Source: Aalborgiella sp963841045 (GTDB lineage: Bacteria > Pseudomonadota > Gammaproteobacteria > Burkholderiales > Burkholderiaceae_C). From it: a stretch of 64,000 nucleotides of DNA. Shown here piece after piece: positions 26,283-35,801 of the stretch. Positions within the stretch are counted from its first letter, which is position 1. Each line of letters opens with the position of its first letter. Under the pieces are notes generated by a model. The model was not told where the DNA came from. It did no database searches and saw nothing but the letters and a program-made list of their open reading frames with translations. The stretch covers positions 124,001-188,000 of the forward strand of contig CAWJBD010000010.1 in assembly GCA_963841045.1 (NCBI GenBank), written 5' to 3'. The position numbers and the translations under genes were made by a program.

Positions 26283-27567
26283 TCAGCGAATGCTGTAAAA
26301 CGCAGCACGTCCTGGGTAGCTGGCAACATCACCCAAGTCCTCTTCGATGCGCAACAATTGGTTGTACTTGGCGATGCGGTCAGAGCGGCTCAATGAACCG
26401 GTTTTGATTTGACCCGCATTGGTGCCCACAGCAATGTCGGCAATGGTGGAGTCTTCGGTCTCGCCTGAGCGGTGGCTGATGACGGCGGTGTAGCCCGCGC
26501 GTTTGGCCATTTCGATGGCGGCGAAGGTTTCGGTCAACGTACCAATTTGGTTGATTTTGATCAGAATGGAATTGGCAATTTTTTTGTCAATGCCTTCTTT
26601 GAAAATTTTGGTGTTGGTTACAAACAAATCGTCGCCCACCAATTGCACTTTTGAGCCGAGTTTTTCGGTCAAGTGTTTCCAGCCGTCCCAATCGCCTTCG
26701 GCCATCGCGTCTTCAATGCTGATGATGGGGTATTTGTCCACCCAAGTTGCCAGCATGTCGGTCCATTGCGCGGCAGTGAGTGACAAGCCTTCGGCTTTCA
26801 ATTCGTATTTGCCGTCTTTGTAAAACTCGCTGGCAGCACAGTCCAAGCCCAGCACGATTTGTTCGCCAGCTGTAAATCCGGCTTTTTCAATCGCTTCCAA
26901 AATCAGCAAAATAGCGGCTTCGTGGTTGGCGACATTGGGTGCAAAGCCACCTTCGTCACCCACGGCCACGCTCATGCCTTTGTCGTGCAAAATTTTCTTT
27001 AATGCATGAAACACTTCAGCGCCATAGCGCACCGCTTCACGGAAAGAAGGCGCACCCACGGGGATGATCATTAATTCTTGCAAATCCAAGTTGTTATTGG
27101 CATGGGCACCACCGTTGACCACATTCATCATGGGCACCGGCATTTGCATGCCCGCGCTGCCACCAAAGTAGCGGTACAGCGGCAAACCTGCTTCTTCCGC
27201 TGCCGCACGCGCCACTGCCATGCTGACAGCCAACATCGCATTCGCACCCAAGCGCGATTTGTTTTCTGTGCCGTCCAGTTCAATCAAAGTGCGGTCCAAA
27301 AACGCTTGTTCACTGGCGTCCAGTCCCAAAATCGATTCTGAAATTTCGGTGTTGATATGCTCTACCGCTTTCAACACACCTTTGCCCAGGTAGCGCGATT
27401 TGTCACCATCACGCAATTCAATCGCTTCGCGTGAGCCAGTGGATGCCCCGCTGGGCACAGCCGCACGGCCCATGGTGCCACTCTCTAACAAGCACATCAC
27501 ATTCCACAGTGGGATTGCCACGCGAATCCAAAATTTCGCGGGCGACGATATCAACAATTGCACTCAT
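26283..27567 (-). CDS. eno: Enolase, frameshifted near N-terminus
   Basis: Glycolytic 2-phosphoglycerate dehydratase, also a degradosome component in many bacteria. ATG at 27567 (GGAG upstream) starts MSAIVDIVAREILDSRGNPT; an extra base at about 27489-27491 breaks the frame and the rest continues as LLESGTMGRAAVPSGASTG through VGDDLFVTNTK, ANSILIKINQIGTLTET (catalytic Lys region) and VISHRSGETED. Metal ligands lie in these motifs. An essential enzyme cannot be broken here, so this is strong evidence of a sequence error. Operon: pyrG-kdsA-eno-ftsB. Confidence 0.93.
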
Positions 27568-27603
27568 TCAATTTCTCCAATATAAAAAATCTGAACTAAA
27601 AAA

Positions 27604-28464
27604 CTAAATACCAAAATCGTTTTCTAAAAAGCCATTCTTTTTCGTTACTCGGTCCAAGGCAACCAAGGTTTCAAGCAAGGCTTTCATGTGTTTCAGCGGT
27701 ACAGCGTTCGGTCCGTCGGACCAGGCTTCGGATGGATTCGGGTGCGTTTCCATGAACAAACCCGCCACACCCACAGCAACCGCAGCACGTGACAACACAG
27801 GCACCATCTCGCGCATCCCACCGGAAGTAGCGCCTTGGCCACCCGGCAATTGCACAGAATGCGTGGCATCAAACACCACAGGCGCACCCGTTTCACGCAT
27901 GATGGCAAGGCTGCGCATGTCGCTCACCAAATTGTTGTAGCCAAAACTCGCACCACGTTCGCATGCTAAAAAATTATCTTCATTCAAACCCGCTTCTTTG
28001 GCCGCAGCACGTGCTTTGTCGATGACATTTTTCATGTCATGCGGTGCCAGAAACTGACCTTTTTTGATGTTGACTGGTTTGCCGGATTGGGCGACCGCGC
28101 GAATGAAATCGGTTTGGCGGCACAAGAATGCGGGTGTTTGCAACACATCGACCACGCTGGCCACCTCTTTGATGTGGTCAATCTCATGCACATCGGTCAG
28201 TACCGGTAAACCCGTTTGCTTGCGCACTTCGGCCAAAATTTTCAATCCTGCATCCATGCCCACACCGCGTTTGGTATTGCCTGATGAGCGGTTGGCTTTG
28301 TCGAACGAGCCTTTGTAAATCAGCGGAATACCCAAGGCATCAGTCGCCTCTTTGAGTTTGCCGGCCACTTCGATGGACATTTCCAAACCTTCGATAGAGC
28401 AAGTCCCTGCTATCAAAAAAAACGGTTTATCGAGACCGATGTCGTGACCACAAAGCTTCATCAC
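27604..28464 (-). CDS. kdsA: 3-deoxy-8-phosphooctulonate synthase
   Basis: Condenses arabinose-5-phosphate with PEP to give KDO-8-phosphate for lipopolysaccharide. Family motifs: FFLIAGTCSIEGLEM, YKGSFDKANRSSGNTKRGVG, LTDVHEIDHI, QTPAFLCRQTDF and ATHSVQLPGGQG. 286 residues, full length. The first ATG overlaps the pyrG stop (ATGA type), showing translational coupling. Confidence 0.96.
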   Translation of the reverse strand: MMKLCGHDIGLDKPFFLIAGTCSIEGLEMSIEVAGKLKEATDALGIPLIYKGSFDKANRSSGNTKRGVGMDAGLKILAEVRKQTGLPVLTDVHEIDHIKEVASVVDVLQTPAFLCRQTDFIRAVAQSGKPVNIKKGQFLAPHDMKNVIDKARAAAKEAGLNEDNFLACERGASFGYNNLVSDMRSLAIMRETGAPVVFDATHSVQLPGGQGATSGGMREMVPVLSRAAVAVGVAGLFMETHPNPSEAWSDGPNAVPLKHMKALLETLVALDRVTKKNGFLENDFGI

Positions 28465-30128
28465 ACAACTGCCTTAGATGTTGCTGCGCTTTTCTGATGA
28501 TCCAACGCCGCCTTCACAAACGCGTTAAAGAGCGGATGACCATCCCAAGGGGTGGATTTGAATTCCGGGTGGAATTGCACGCCCACATACCATGGGTGAA
28601 CATTGCTTGGCAATTCGACGATTTCGGTCAGTTGCTCACGTTGTGTGAGGGCGGAAATCACCAAACCGGCTTTGCGCAGCGGTTCTAAGTAGTTCACGTT
28701 GGCTTCATAGCGGTGGCGGTGGCGCTCGGTCACCACGTCGCCATAAATGCTGTGTGCCAATGTGCCTTTGGCCACGTCTGAACTTTGCGCGCCCAAGCGC
28801 ATGGTGCCACCCAGGTCGGAATTGGCATTGCGGGTTTGGATGCTGCCATCGGCATCTTTCCATTCGGTGATCAATGCGATGACGGGGTTGGCACAATTGG
28901 GTGCAAACTCGGTGCTGTTGGCGTCTTTCAAGCCTGCCACGTTGCGTGCAAACTCAATGGTGGCTACTTGCATACCCAAGCAAATGCCGAGGTAGGGGAT
29001 TTTGTGCGTGCGGGCAAAATGAGCGGTGCTGATTTTGCCTTCCACGCCGCGCTCACCAAAGCCGCCGGGTACCAAAATCGCATCAAAATCGGCCAACTGA
29101 GTCGCCGTTTTTTCGTCAATCGTTTCAGAATCGACATACGTGATGGACGCTTTGACATGGTTTTTCATGCCCGCATGGCGAATGGCTTCGTTCAACGATT
29201 TGTAGCTGTCGCCCAAATCGATGTACTTGCCCACCATGGCAATGCGAACTTCGCCTTTTGGATGCGCGGTTTCATATACCAAATCATCCCAGCGTTGCAA
29301 ATTGGCAGGTTTGGTGACCAAGCGCAGCTTGTTGCAAATCAAATCGTCCAAACCTTGCTCATGCAAGATGCGCGGTACTTTGTATATCGTGTCCACGTCC
29401 CACATGCTGATGACAGCCGCTTCGGGGATGTTACAAAACAAGGAGATTTTGGCGCATTCGTCAGCTGGAATCGGGCGGTCAGCACGGCACAGCAAAGCAT
29501 CGGCTTGGATACCAATTTCGCGCAATTGTTTGGCGGTGTGCTGTGTAGGTTTGGTTTTCAATTCGCCTGCCGCCGCAATCCAAGGCACATAGCTCAGGTG
29601 CACAAATGCGGTGTCGCCTTGCGGCAATTTCAAACTCATTTGGCGCACGGCTTCCAAGAATGGCAGCGATTCTATGTCGCCCACCGTGCCGCCAATTTCA
29701 ACGATTGCCACGTCAACCGCATCTGTTTCGCCAAAACGCGCACCGCGTTTCACGAATTCTTGGATTTCGTTGGTCACATGTGGAATGACTTGAACCGTTT
29801 TGCCCAAATAGTCGCCACGGCGTTCTTTGTCCAGCACGCTTTGGTAAATTTGGCCTGTGGTGAAATTGTTGGACTTGCGCATGCGCGTTTCGATGAAACG
29901 CTCATAGTGACCCAAGTCCAAGTCGGTTTCCGCGCCATCATCCGTTACAAACACTTCGCCATGTTGCAAAGGCGACATGGTACCGGGGTCAACGTTGAGG
30001 TAAGGGTCTAACTTGATGAGGGTGACGACGAGGCCGCGAGACTCTAAAAGTGCGGCCAAAGATGCAGATGCAATGCCTTTCCCTAGGGAAGACACCACAC
30101 CGCCAGTAACAAATACGAATTTGGTCAT
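28461..30128 (-). CDS. pyrG: CTP synthase
   Basis: Aminates UTP to CTP with glutamine. ATG at 30128 gives the universal MTKFVFVTGGVVSSLGKG start. The synthase domain shows LDPYLNVDPGTMSPLQHGEV; the C-terminal glutaminase has GGFGERGVEGKI, LGICLGMQ (catalytic Cys) and VQFHPEFKSTP (His and Glu of the triad). About 555 residues. First gene of the operon pyrG-kdsA-eno-ftsB-pnuC-kinase; divergent from coaBC with about 120 bp between. Confidence 0.97.
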   Translation of the reverse strand: MTKFVFVTGGVVSSLGKGIASASLAALLESRGLVVTLIKLDPYLNVDPGTMSPLQHGEVFVTDDGAETDLDLGHYERFIETRMRKSNNFTTGQIYQSVLDKERRGDYLGKTVQVIPHVTNEIQEFVKRGARFGETDAVDVAIVEIGGTVGDIESLPFLEAVRQMSLKLPQGDTAFVHLSYVPWIAAAGELKTKPTQHTAKQLREIGIQADALLCRADRPIPADECAKISLFCNIPEAAVISMWDVDTIYKVPRILHEQGLDDLICNKLRLVTKPANLQRWDDLVYETAHPKGEVRIAMVGKYIDLGDSYKSLNEAIRHAGMKNHVKASITYVDSETIDEKTATQLADFDAILVPGGFGERGVEGKISTAHFARTHKIPYLGICLGMQVATIEFARNVAGLKDANSTEFAPNCANPVIALITEWKDADGSIQTRNANSDLGGTMRLGAQSSDVAKGTLAHSIYGDVVTERHRHRYEANVNYLEPLRKAGLVISALTQREQLTEIVELPSNVHPWYVGVQFHPEFKSTPWDGHPLFNAFVKAALDHQKSAATSKAVV

Positions 30129-30251
30129 GCCAGAATGGGTGCTGAACACCCAAGGAGGTGGAAAGGTTAATTATAAAGGTCTGCTACAGTACTATTTGTG
30201 TCAACTAGGGTTTATTGTTCAAATTTTCTTAATCCACACATTGCGACTTAT

Positions 30252-31512
30252 ATGGAACTTGCTGGTAAACACATCGTATTGGGCCTCACGGGCGGCATAG
30301 CAGCCTATAAAGCGGCTGAGTTGTGCCGCGCTTTGGTGAAAGAAGGCGCAACCGTGCAAGTGGTGATGACACCCAGCGCAGAGCAGTTCATCACCAAAGT
30401 GACCATGCAAGCCTTGTCCGGCAGACAGGTTTTGGGCTCACAGTGGGACGACACGCCAGTCTAACGGTGTCGCCAACAACATGCCGCATATTAATGCGAC
30501 GCGCGGTGCCGATGCGATTGTGATTGCGCCTTGCAGTGCCGACTTCATGGCCAAGCTTTTGCATGGCAGAGCCGATGAATTGTTGAGTTTGATGTGTTTG
30601 GCACGCCCGATTGCCGAAGTGCCCTTGATTCTTGCGCCAGCCATGAACCGTGAAATGTGGGCCAATCCAGCCACGCAACGCAATGTGGCACAGCTCAAAG
30701 CAGATGGCATCACCGTGTTGGACGTGGGCGAGGGCGACCAAGCTTGCGGCGAAGTGGGCGATGGTCGTATGCTTGAGGCCGATGAGATTTTGAGTGATTT
30801 GATTGCATTTTTCACGCCCAAATCTTTGGTAGGGCACAACGTACTTATCACTGCAGGGCCGACCTATGAAGCGATAGACCCGGTGCGCGGCATCACCAAT
30901 TTATCCAGCGGCAAAATGGGTTTTGCCATCGCGCGCGCAGCCAAAGAGGCGGGCGCTGAGGTCACACTGATTGCAGGCCCTGTCAGTTTGCCTACGCCAC
31001 GTGGTGTCAAGCGAATTGATGTGAAATCTGCACAAAATATGCTTGTAGCCGGCATAGAATATGCCAAGAGTGCTACTATATTTATAGCATCGGCAGCTGT
31101 GGCAGACTGGCGACCCGCACAGGCCGCTGATCAAAAATTGAAAAAAGACGGCTCTGGCGATGTGCCCCAATTGAGCTTTGTCGAAAACCCCGATATTTTG
31201 GCAACGATAGCGCAATCACCGCGCGGCAAGCAAGGTTTGTCAGGCAAGACCATAGCAGTCAATGCAGGTTTATTCTGCGTCGGTTTTGCGGCAGAAAGCG
31301 AAAACCTGCTCGCTAACGCCCAAGCCAAACGCCTACGCAAAGGTGTGCCGCTTTTGGTCGGCAATATCGGTCCAGCCACTTTCGGGCAAGACGACAATGC
31401 GCTTTTGCTGGTGGATGAAACCAAAGTCAAAGAATTACCCCGCGCCAGCAAACGCGATCTCGCCAAACAGTTGGTTGCTGATATAGCAGCGCGGCTGGGG
31501 CAGGCAACATGA
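30252..31512 (+). CDS. coaBC: Bifunctional phosphopantothenoylcysteine decarboxylase/synthase, frameshifted, with in-frame repeat
   Basis: Two steps of coenzyme A synthesis. The flavoprotein decarboxylase half (HIVLGLTGGIAAYKAAELCR; HINATRGADAIVIAPCSADF; LILAPAMNREMW, the PASANTIAK-like/PAMN substrate loop) precedes the CTP-dependent synthase half (ITAGPTYEAIDPVRGITNLS; SGKMGFAIA). The frame breaks at about 30456, where one base is extra. Codons about 261-279 are an antisense repeat copy (31034-31088) giving AGIEYAKSATIFIASA at a place where the family reads a V..A..M..A helix. CoaBC is essential, so the shift is probably an error. Confidence 0.88.
31034..31088 (-). repeat. Interspersed palindromic repeat copy, inside coaBC
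   Basis: Reverse orientation: tail AAAATATGCTTGTAGCCGG, core GCATAGAATATGCCAAG, head GCTACTATATTTATAGC. It is more diverged than the intergenic copies, as expected for one kept under protein-level selection. Confidence 0.7.
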
Positions 31513-31826
31513 ACATTTGCAAACTGCGCTTATTTGTGGGCAGTTTGATGGTTGGCTTTTGTGCAATCGCTTTTGCTGATGAACTGGTTGCCATTCCCAC
31601 ACGTGAGGGAGTGACCAGCAGCTATTGGTGGATGCCGCGCAACAATGCCAATCGGAAAAACAAAGGTTAGGCAGCTGCGGCCAGATTTGGGTGACAAGGA
31701 GTTAGCAGTGGTGGTCACGACCCGACAGGTGACGAGTGCGAAGCTCTGCATTGGCATGGGTTCATTAACCATGAAGCGCAGGCTAGCAAAGCAATCACCG
31801 ATTGGATTCTTAAGCCAGCGCCGTAG
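31509..31826 (+). pseudogene. Secreted alpha/beta hydrolase, internally deleted remnant
   Basis: ATG at 31509 overlaps the coaBC stop and opens a signal peptide (KLRLFVGSLMVGFCAIAFA) and the start of a dienelactone hydrolase-like protein (LVAIPTREGVTSSYWWMP), which stops after 54 codons. At the far end, in another frame, EALHWHGFINHEAQASKAIT and DWILKPAP followed by TAG is a typical C-terminus of such hydrolases (His region). The whole middle with the nucleophile is missing, so this is a real deletion, not a sequencing indel. Confidence 0.65.
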
Positions 31827-31895
31827 AGCTGTTCTGATCGGATTTGCTCAAAGTACAAATCACTTTATTATCTTTAACTCAATCTAATTACACCT

Positions 31896-32345
31896 ATGAA
31901 AATCGACGTCAAAATCATGGACCAACGCATGGCTACTCAGTTGCCGGCTTACGCCACACCTGGCAGTGCGGGATTGGATTTGCGTGCTTGCATGGACACA
32001 GCGGTGACTTTGCAACCCAACGCATGGCAGCTCATTCCCACAGGTATCGCCATTTATTTGGCTGACCCGAACTATGCCGCTTTGATATTGCCGCGCTCTG
32101 GCTTGGGGCACAAACATGGCATTGTGCTGGGTAATTTGGTGGGGCTGATTGACAGCGATTACCAAGGCCAACTCATGGTCAGCGCCTGGAACCGCAGCGA
32201 CACCGCCTTCACCATTGAACCCATGGAACGCATCGCCCAACTCGTCATCGTCCCCGTGGTGCAAGCCCAATTCAACATCGTCACCGATTTCGCATCTGCC
32301 AGCGAACGCGGTGCGGGTGGGTATGGATCTACTGGGAAAGCTTAA
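31896..32345 (+). CDS. dut: dUTP diphosphatase
   Basis: Hydrolyses dUTP to dUMP, keeping uracil out of DNA. The five motifs of the trimeric family are present: AGLDLRACMD (I), LPRSGLGHKHG (II), GLIDSDYQGQLMV (III, catalytic Asp), ERIAQLVIVPV (IV) and ERGAGGYGSTGK (V, P-loop-like tail). 149 residues, full length. Confidence 0.96.
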   Translation: MKIDVKIMDQRMATQLPAYATPGSAGLDLRACMDTAVTLQPNAWQLIPTGIAIYLADPNYAALILPRSGLGHKHGIVLGNLVGLIDSDYQGQLMVSAWNRSDTAFTIEPMERIAQLVIVPVVQAQFNIVTDFASASERGAGGYGSTGKA

Positions 32346-32387
32346 GGCGCATGTCCTGCGAACGCGGGAATTTTGCTTTCCGAAATT

Positions 32388-32454
32388 GCTATATATTGAA
32401 TAGCAGTTTAGGCAATAAATACGCTGGATACAGCCTTATTTTTCATGTATTTTT
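32388..32454 (+). repeat. Interspersed palindromic repeat copy (intergenic, after dut)
   Basis: GCTATATATTGAATAGC head, TAGGCAATAAATACGCTGG core, ATACAGCCTTATTTTTC tail. It lies in the 360-bp gap between dut and the DUF2975 gene; the rest of the gap is AT-rich with the promoter at 32625. Confidence 0.9.
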
Positions 32455-32624
32455 GCTGGATTGAGCCAGTTTCTACGATGGCAACTTGCTGCATATTTGT
32501 GGCAGTCATATTACCCAACATCAGTTCTTGTTACTGCAAGTGCCATCTATTGGTTTGACTTGGTGCGCGTCAATTTACTTAAACTCACAAGATAATTATT
32601 TTCACATAAAAGAATAAATAATTA

Positions 32625-32660
32625 TTGTAATGTAATAATTTTTAGCTATAATGCAATAAT
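32625..32660 (+). promoter_or_regulatory. Sigma-70-type promoter with overlapping direct repeats, upstream of DUF2975/XRE pair
   Basis: TTGTAA (32625-32630) and TATAAT (32647-32652) are separated by 16 bp. Two near-identical 9-mers, TGTAATAAT at 32631 and TGCAATAAT at 32652, are 21 bp apart, about two helical turns, and the second overlaps the end of the -10 box. These could be half-sites for the small XRE regulator two genes down. Promoter match is direct; regulation is inferred. Confidence 0.5.
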
Positions 32661-32706
32661 CACTATTGTGTCGTCACAGTTGTTTTTGCAGTTAAAAGGA
32701 TTGGAA

Positions 32707-33264
32707 ATGTCTAAGCTTGTGAATTCTGTTTTTGAGAGCTATTCGATGCAACGCACTAGTGCCTGGTTGGCGCGGGCTTGTTTGGTATTGGTCATCGTCT
32801 TGCCGCTGTTGGTGGTGGCGTATTGGTTTGTAGCTGATGCCAGCATGCTGGCAGTGCGGGCCAATTTGTTGCCAAGCGCCATTCAAAAGCCTTTGCAAGA
32901 CTGGCAGCGGGTGGTAGGCGCTTTGCTGACCTTGATTCCGGTTGTGCTCATGGTGCGTGGTTTGTGGGAAGCTCGCATGTGTTTCGTGCAGTTTGCGGCG
33001 GGACATGTTTTCACGGCACAGGCGGTACAGCGTTTGCGCAGTTTTGCGGCGTGGATCAGCGCATCAAGTTTGGGGTCTATTTTGATCAACCCTTTGCTGT
33101 CAGTTCTTTTGACTTTGAACAATGCACCCAATACGCGTCATCTGGCCATAGGTATTGGTACCGACCAAATTTTGTCGTTGTTGTTTGCCACCATGGTGTG
33201 GGTTATGGCGGCTGTGATTGCACAAGGACAGGCCTTGGCTGAAGAGAATTCATCATTTGTTTGA
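32707..33264 (+). CDS. DUF2975 family membrane protein
   Basis: About 185 residues with four predicted membrane helices (ARACLVLVIVLPLLVVAYWF; VVGALLTLIPVVLMVRGLW; ISASSLGSILINPLLSVLL; LSLLFATMVWVMAAVIAQG). The order of helices and the C-terminal AQGQALAEENSSFV match the DUF2975 family, which is regularly coupled to a small XRE regulator, as here. Function unknown. ATG at 32707 (GGA upstream) chosen over an upstream non-ATG start. Confidence 0.75.
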   Translation: MSKLVNSVFESYSMQRTSAWLARACLVLVIVLPLLVVAYWFVADASMLAVRANLLPSAIQKPLQDWQRVVGALLTLIPVVLMVRGLWEARMCFVQFAAGHVFTAQAVQRLRSFAAWISASSLGSILINPLLSVLLTLNNAPNTRHLAIGIGTDQILSLLFATMVWVMAAVIAQGQALAEENSSFV

Positions 33265-33280
33265 TTGCGAGTGAATTGAC

Positions 33281-33508
33281 ATGCCCATCATCGTTCAACT
33301 GGACATCATGCTTGCGCGGCGCAAGCTCAAATCAAAAGATTTGGCCGAGCAAGTTGGTATGACAGAAGCCAATTTGTCACTGCTCAAGCAAGGCAAAGTC
33401 AAAGGTGTGCGTTTTGAAACGCTGGAGAAAATTTGCGCAATTTTGGATTGCCAACCAGGTGATTTGCTGGTGTTCGAGCCAAGCGCCACAAAACCTTCTA
33501 GCAACTGA
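33281..33508 (+). CDS. Small XRE/Cro-type HTH regulator (YozG-like)
   Basis: 75-residue stand-alone helix-turn-helix protein: LKSKDLAEQVGMTEANLSLL is the HTH, and RFETLEKICAILDCQPGDLL the following helices. This short class is paired with DUF2975 membrane proteins, 16 bp upstream on the same strand. It probably autoregulates the pair at the 32625 promoter. Confidence 0.85.
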   Translation: MPIIVQLDIMLARRKLKSKDLAEQVGMTEANLSLLKQGKVKGVRFETLEKICAILDCQPGDLLVFEPSATKPSSN

Positions 33509-33544
33509 ATGTTGCACCATTAATTTTTTATGAAAGATTCAACC

Positions 33545-34015
33545 ATGTGCATTAACAAAATATCAACTTTGAAAACAGCCTGTGTGAGTGGGCTGATTGC
33601 TTTGAACGCAATCCTGTTGGGCTGTGCGACGAATTCGAACAGTTCTTCCACTTCAAACGATACGTCATCGACCAACAAGTCTACAGGCGCTGCAACAGCC
33701 AAAGACAACAGCAAAGCACAGCAAAAAATATCGATGGCAATCGGTCAAGAAGTTTCAGATTTTTCCATCGTGAGCCAAGTCAACACTGACGCACCCATGG
33801 GCTATGTTGGAACCCAATACACCGTGCAGACCAAAAGAGGCAAAACCTACAAATGCGACATTCTTGAAAATTCTGGATTTGGCAAAGTCATGACATTTGG
33901 TACTGGAACGGGTGCGGGAGCGATGTGTACCGATTTCACCAAAGGATCCAAGGACGCCGGAAAAACCAACGCTGCCAGTTGCAATGCCTTGCTCAAAGCC
34001 GCAGGCAAGTGCTAA
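33545..34015 (+). CDS. Small Ser/Thr-rich lipoprotein
   Basis: Signal peptide with lipobox LLGC at about residue 26 (GLIALNAILLGCATNSNS), a Ser/Asn/Thr-rich linker, then a compact domain (KISMAIGQEVSDFSIVSQV, GYVGTQYTVQTKRGKTYKC) with four Cys. ATG at 33545 is used; one five codons upstream is possible. I do not recognise a named family. Next to another lipoprotein gene in the same direction. Confidence 0.65.
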   Translation: MCINKISTLKTACVSGLIALNAILLGCATNSNSSSTSNDTSSTNKSTGAATAKDNSKAQQKISMAIGQEVSDFSIVSQVNTDAPMGYVGTQYTVQTKRGKTYKCDILENSGFGKVMTFGTGTGAGAMCTDFTKGSKDAGKTNAASCNALLKAAGKC

Positions 34016-34086
34016 GCAATATGTTGACCAATGTATTGCGAATATGCATTTAACCTTTTGAGAGAAACCAATGAAATACCACTCAT

Positions 34087-34679
34087 ATGAATCGCTTGGC
34101 AACACTGGGTTTGCTTTGTGGCAGCCTCACATTGGTTGGATGCGCAGCCACCAAGGTTGAATTCAGCGGCGACGTATCTTCATCACCCACTTCAGTCTGC
34201 AAAGAGCCGGGCGATACGCGATCAGCTCTGGTACTTTGGCGAACCAACTGGCGTCCTGATCAGAAAGATATTGCACAGCGTGAAGAGGCCATCGTTTTGG
34301 GTTTGAAAGATTTTTTAAGCAAATCGGCATGCTTTTCATCGCATCAATTGAAACGTTTGCCAAACACTGAAGACAAGCACCAACACAGTGAAGCTGAATT
34401 GCTGGTCTACGCAACCAATGCCTATCCCCGAGCTGACCGAGTTATCGTCGTGACGGTTAAAGAGCTAGGCCCCATTGTTCGTCTGTTCAGTTCAGCGGCT
34501 GTGATTGAAGGTGGTACAGAAGTAAAAATGGATGTGCGAATTTTCAATGCCAATACGGCTACCCAATGGCCAATTTTCAAACGCATTGGCAAAATGGCGG
34601 TGCCCTGGTCGTCAAAGGCGTATCGTCACTACCGCAAGACATGAGTGAAGCGATGAAGGCGGCCATTGCTCCCAACTAG
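34087..34679 (+). CDS. Lipoprotein of unknown function, frameshifted near C-terminus
   Basis: Signal peptide with lipobox LVGC (RLATLGLLCGSLTLVGCAA). The mature part includes VIVVTVKELGPIVRLFSSAA and EVKMDVRIFNANTATQWPIF, the look of a DUF4136/DUF4410-like periplasmic lipoprotein fold. At about 34592 one base shift leads to GGALVVKGVSSLPQDMSEAM, the natural end with stop at 34677-34679. About 195 residues in total. Function unknown. Confidence 0.6.
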
Positions 34680-34747
34680 TTTGCAATTCCACAACTGCTA
34701 ATGTCATTCGTTTTACATGAAAACTAAAGGCAATTACAAACTGGCTC

Positions 34748-35380
34748 GTGCCATTTGTACTCATTTTGCTGAGCATGATTCCAATGTTGGCAGGCGCTGT
34801 GCGTTTGTTTCAAATCGGTAATGCTGCGCCAGTCACCTCTGAAAATTTGCGTTTCATGTCTGCGCCTTTGCCCGTGGTGATGCATATCATCAGTTCGGTG
34901 ATTTACAGCATCATGGGGGCTTTTCAGTTCTCAGACAGCTTTCGCCAAAACAATCCAATATGGCATCGTACAAGTGGGAAATGGCTGATTCCACTTGGTT
35001 TGATTTCCGCACTTTCAGGAATTTGGATGACTCTTTTCTATGTTCGTCCCGCGATTGATGGTGCGTTAATTGTTGCTAATTTTGATGATCAAAATCTATT
35101 TGTTATCAGGTTGATTGTAGGTGTTACGATGTGTTGTTTCATTTTGCTAGGGCTTGCGGCTATTCGAAAACGCAATTTTCCTCAACATCGCGCATGGATG
35201 ATTCGTGCTTACGCCTTGGCTTTAGGTGCAGGCACTCAGGTCTTCACACATATACCTTGGTTTGTATTCCCTGATTTACATAGCGAGTTGAGTCGTACCA
35301 TTTGCATGGGAACTGGTTGGGCGATCAACGCTTTGGTCGCTGAATGGGTGATTTCTCGGAAAAATGGTATTGCAAATAGC
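34748..35380 (+). CDS. DUF2306 membrane protein, frame errors at both ends
   Basis: About 210 residues with seven hydrophobic segments, for example FVLILLSMIPMLAGAVRLF, VVMHIISSVIYSIMGAFQF and WLIPLGLISALSGIWMTLFY. The HRAWMIRAYALALGAGTQVF segment matches the DUF2306 (YesR/YozB-like) family. The frame starts at GTG 34748 without upstream ATG; an ATG at 34717 in another frame probably is the true start. It stays open past 35380 into the antisense of the DUF3820 gene up to 35599; restoring one A in the A-run at about 35360 would stop it at TAG just before 35381. Function unknown. Confidence 0.65.
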
Positions 35381-35635
35381 CTAGCGCAGTGGCTTCAAAA
35401 TATCCCGCAAGCCGTTGTGGTCGATTTCTTGCATCAGTGCCAAGAGCTTGCCGATAGAACCATTGGGGAAGCCTTCACGGGCGAACCAGTTGAGGTAGTT
35501 GCCGGGCAGGTCGGCGATGAGTACGCCTTTGTGCTTGCCAAATGGCATGGAAGTGGTAACCAAGCGCAGCATTTCGGTTTGCATATCGGGTGGCGCTAGG
35601 TGGTTTGCTTTCTCAGGTACTGCGTCAATACTCAT
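35381..35635 (-). CDS. DUF3820 family protein
   Basis: 84-residue protein with the family core: SMPFGKHKGVLIADLPGNYL and NWFAREGFPNGSIGKLLALM. Members are small, probably nucleic acid-associated or quorum-linked factors; function is not established. ATG at 35635 chosen; the frame continues upstream to 35815 through MFGMFG repeats that are not family-like. Converges on the DUF2306 gene. Confidence 0.8.
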   Translation of the reverse strand: MSIDAVPEKANHLAPPDMQTEMLRLVTTSMPFGKHKGVLIADLPGNYLNWFAREGFPNGSIGKLLALMQEIDHNGLRDILKPLR

Positions 35636-35801
35636 AAATTTGACTTCCATATCGCATTCATCTTGATTTGCTACAATTTGCGCTTCGCACAATGCATTTT
35701 GCGCTTCGTTTTTGACAAGTGGGAAATGGGTTGGATTTATCACCACCTGCCTCAAATCTGAAATAGATTTGTGACAGACTGAAGAACCAAACATACCAAA
35801 C

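Noticed and set aside
27489..27491. eno as a true pseudogene
   Set aside because: Enolase is essential and otherwise perfect; one extra base is better explained as a sequence error.
28785..30011. Long open frame (408 codons) on the plus strand opposite pyrG
   Set aside because: It is fully antisense to a highly conserved essential gene, has no protein-like motifs and is rich in His/Arg/Gln, the usual look of a shadow frame.
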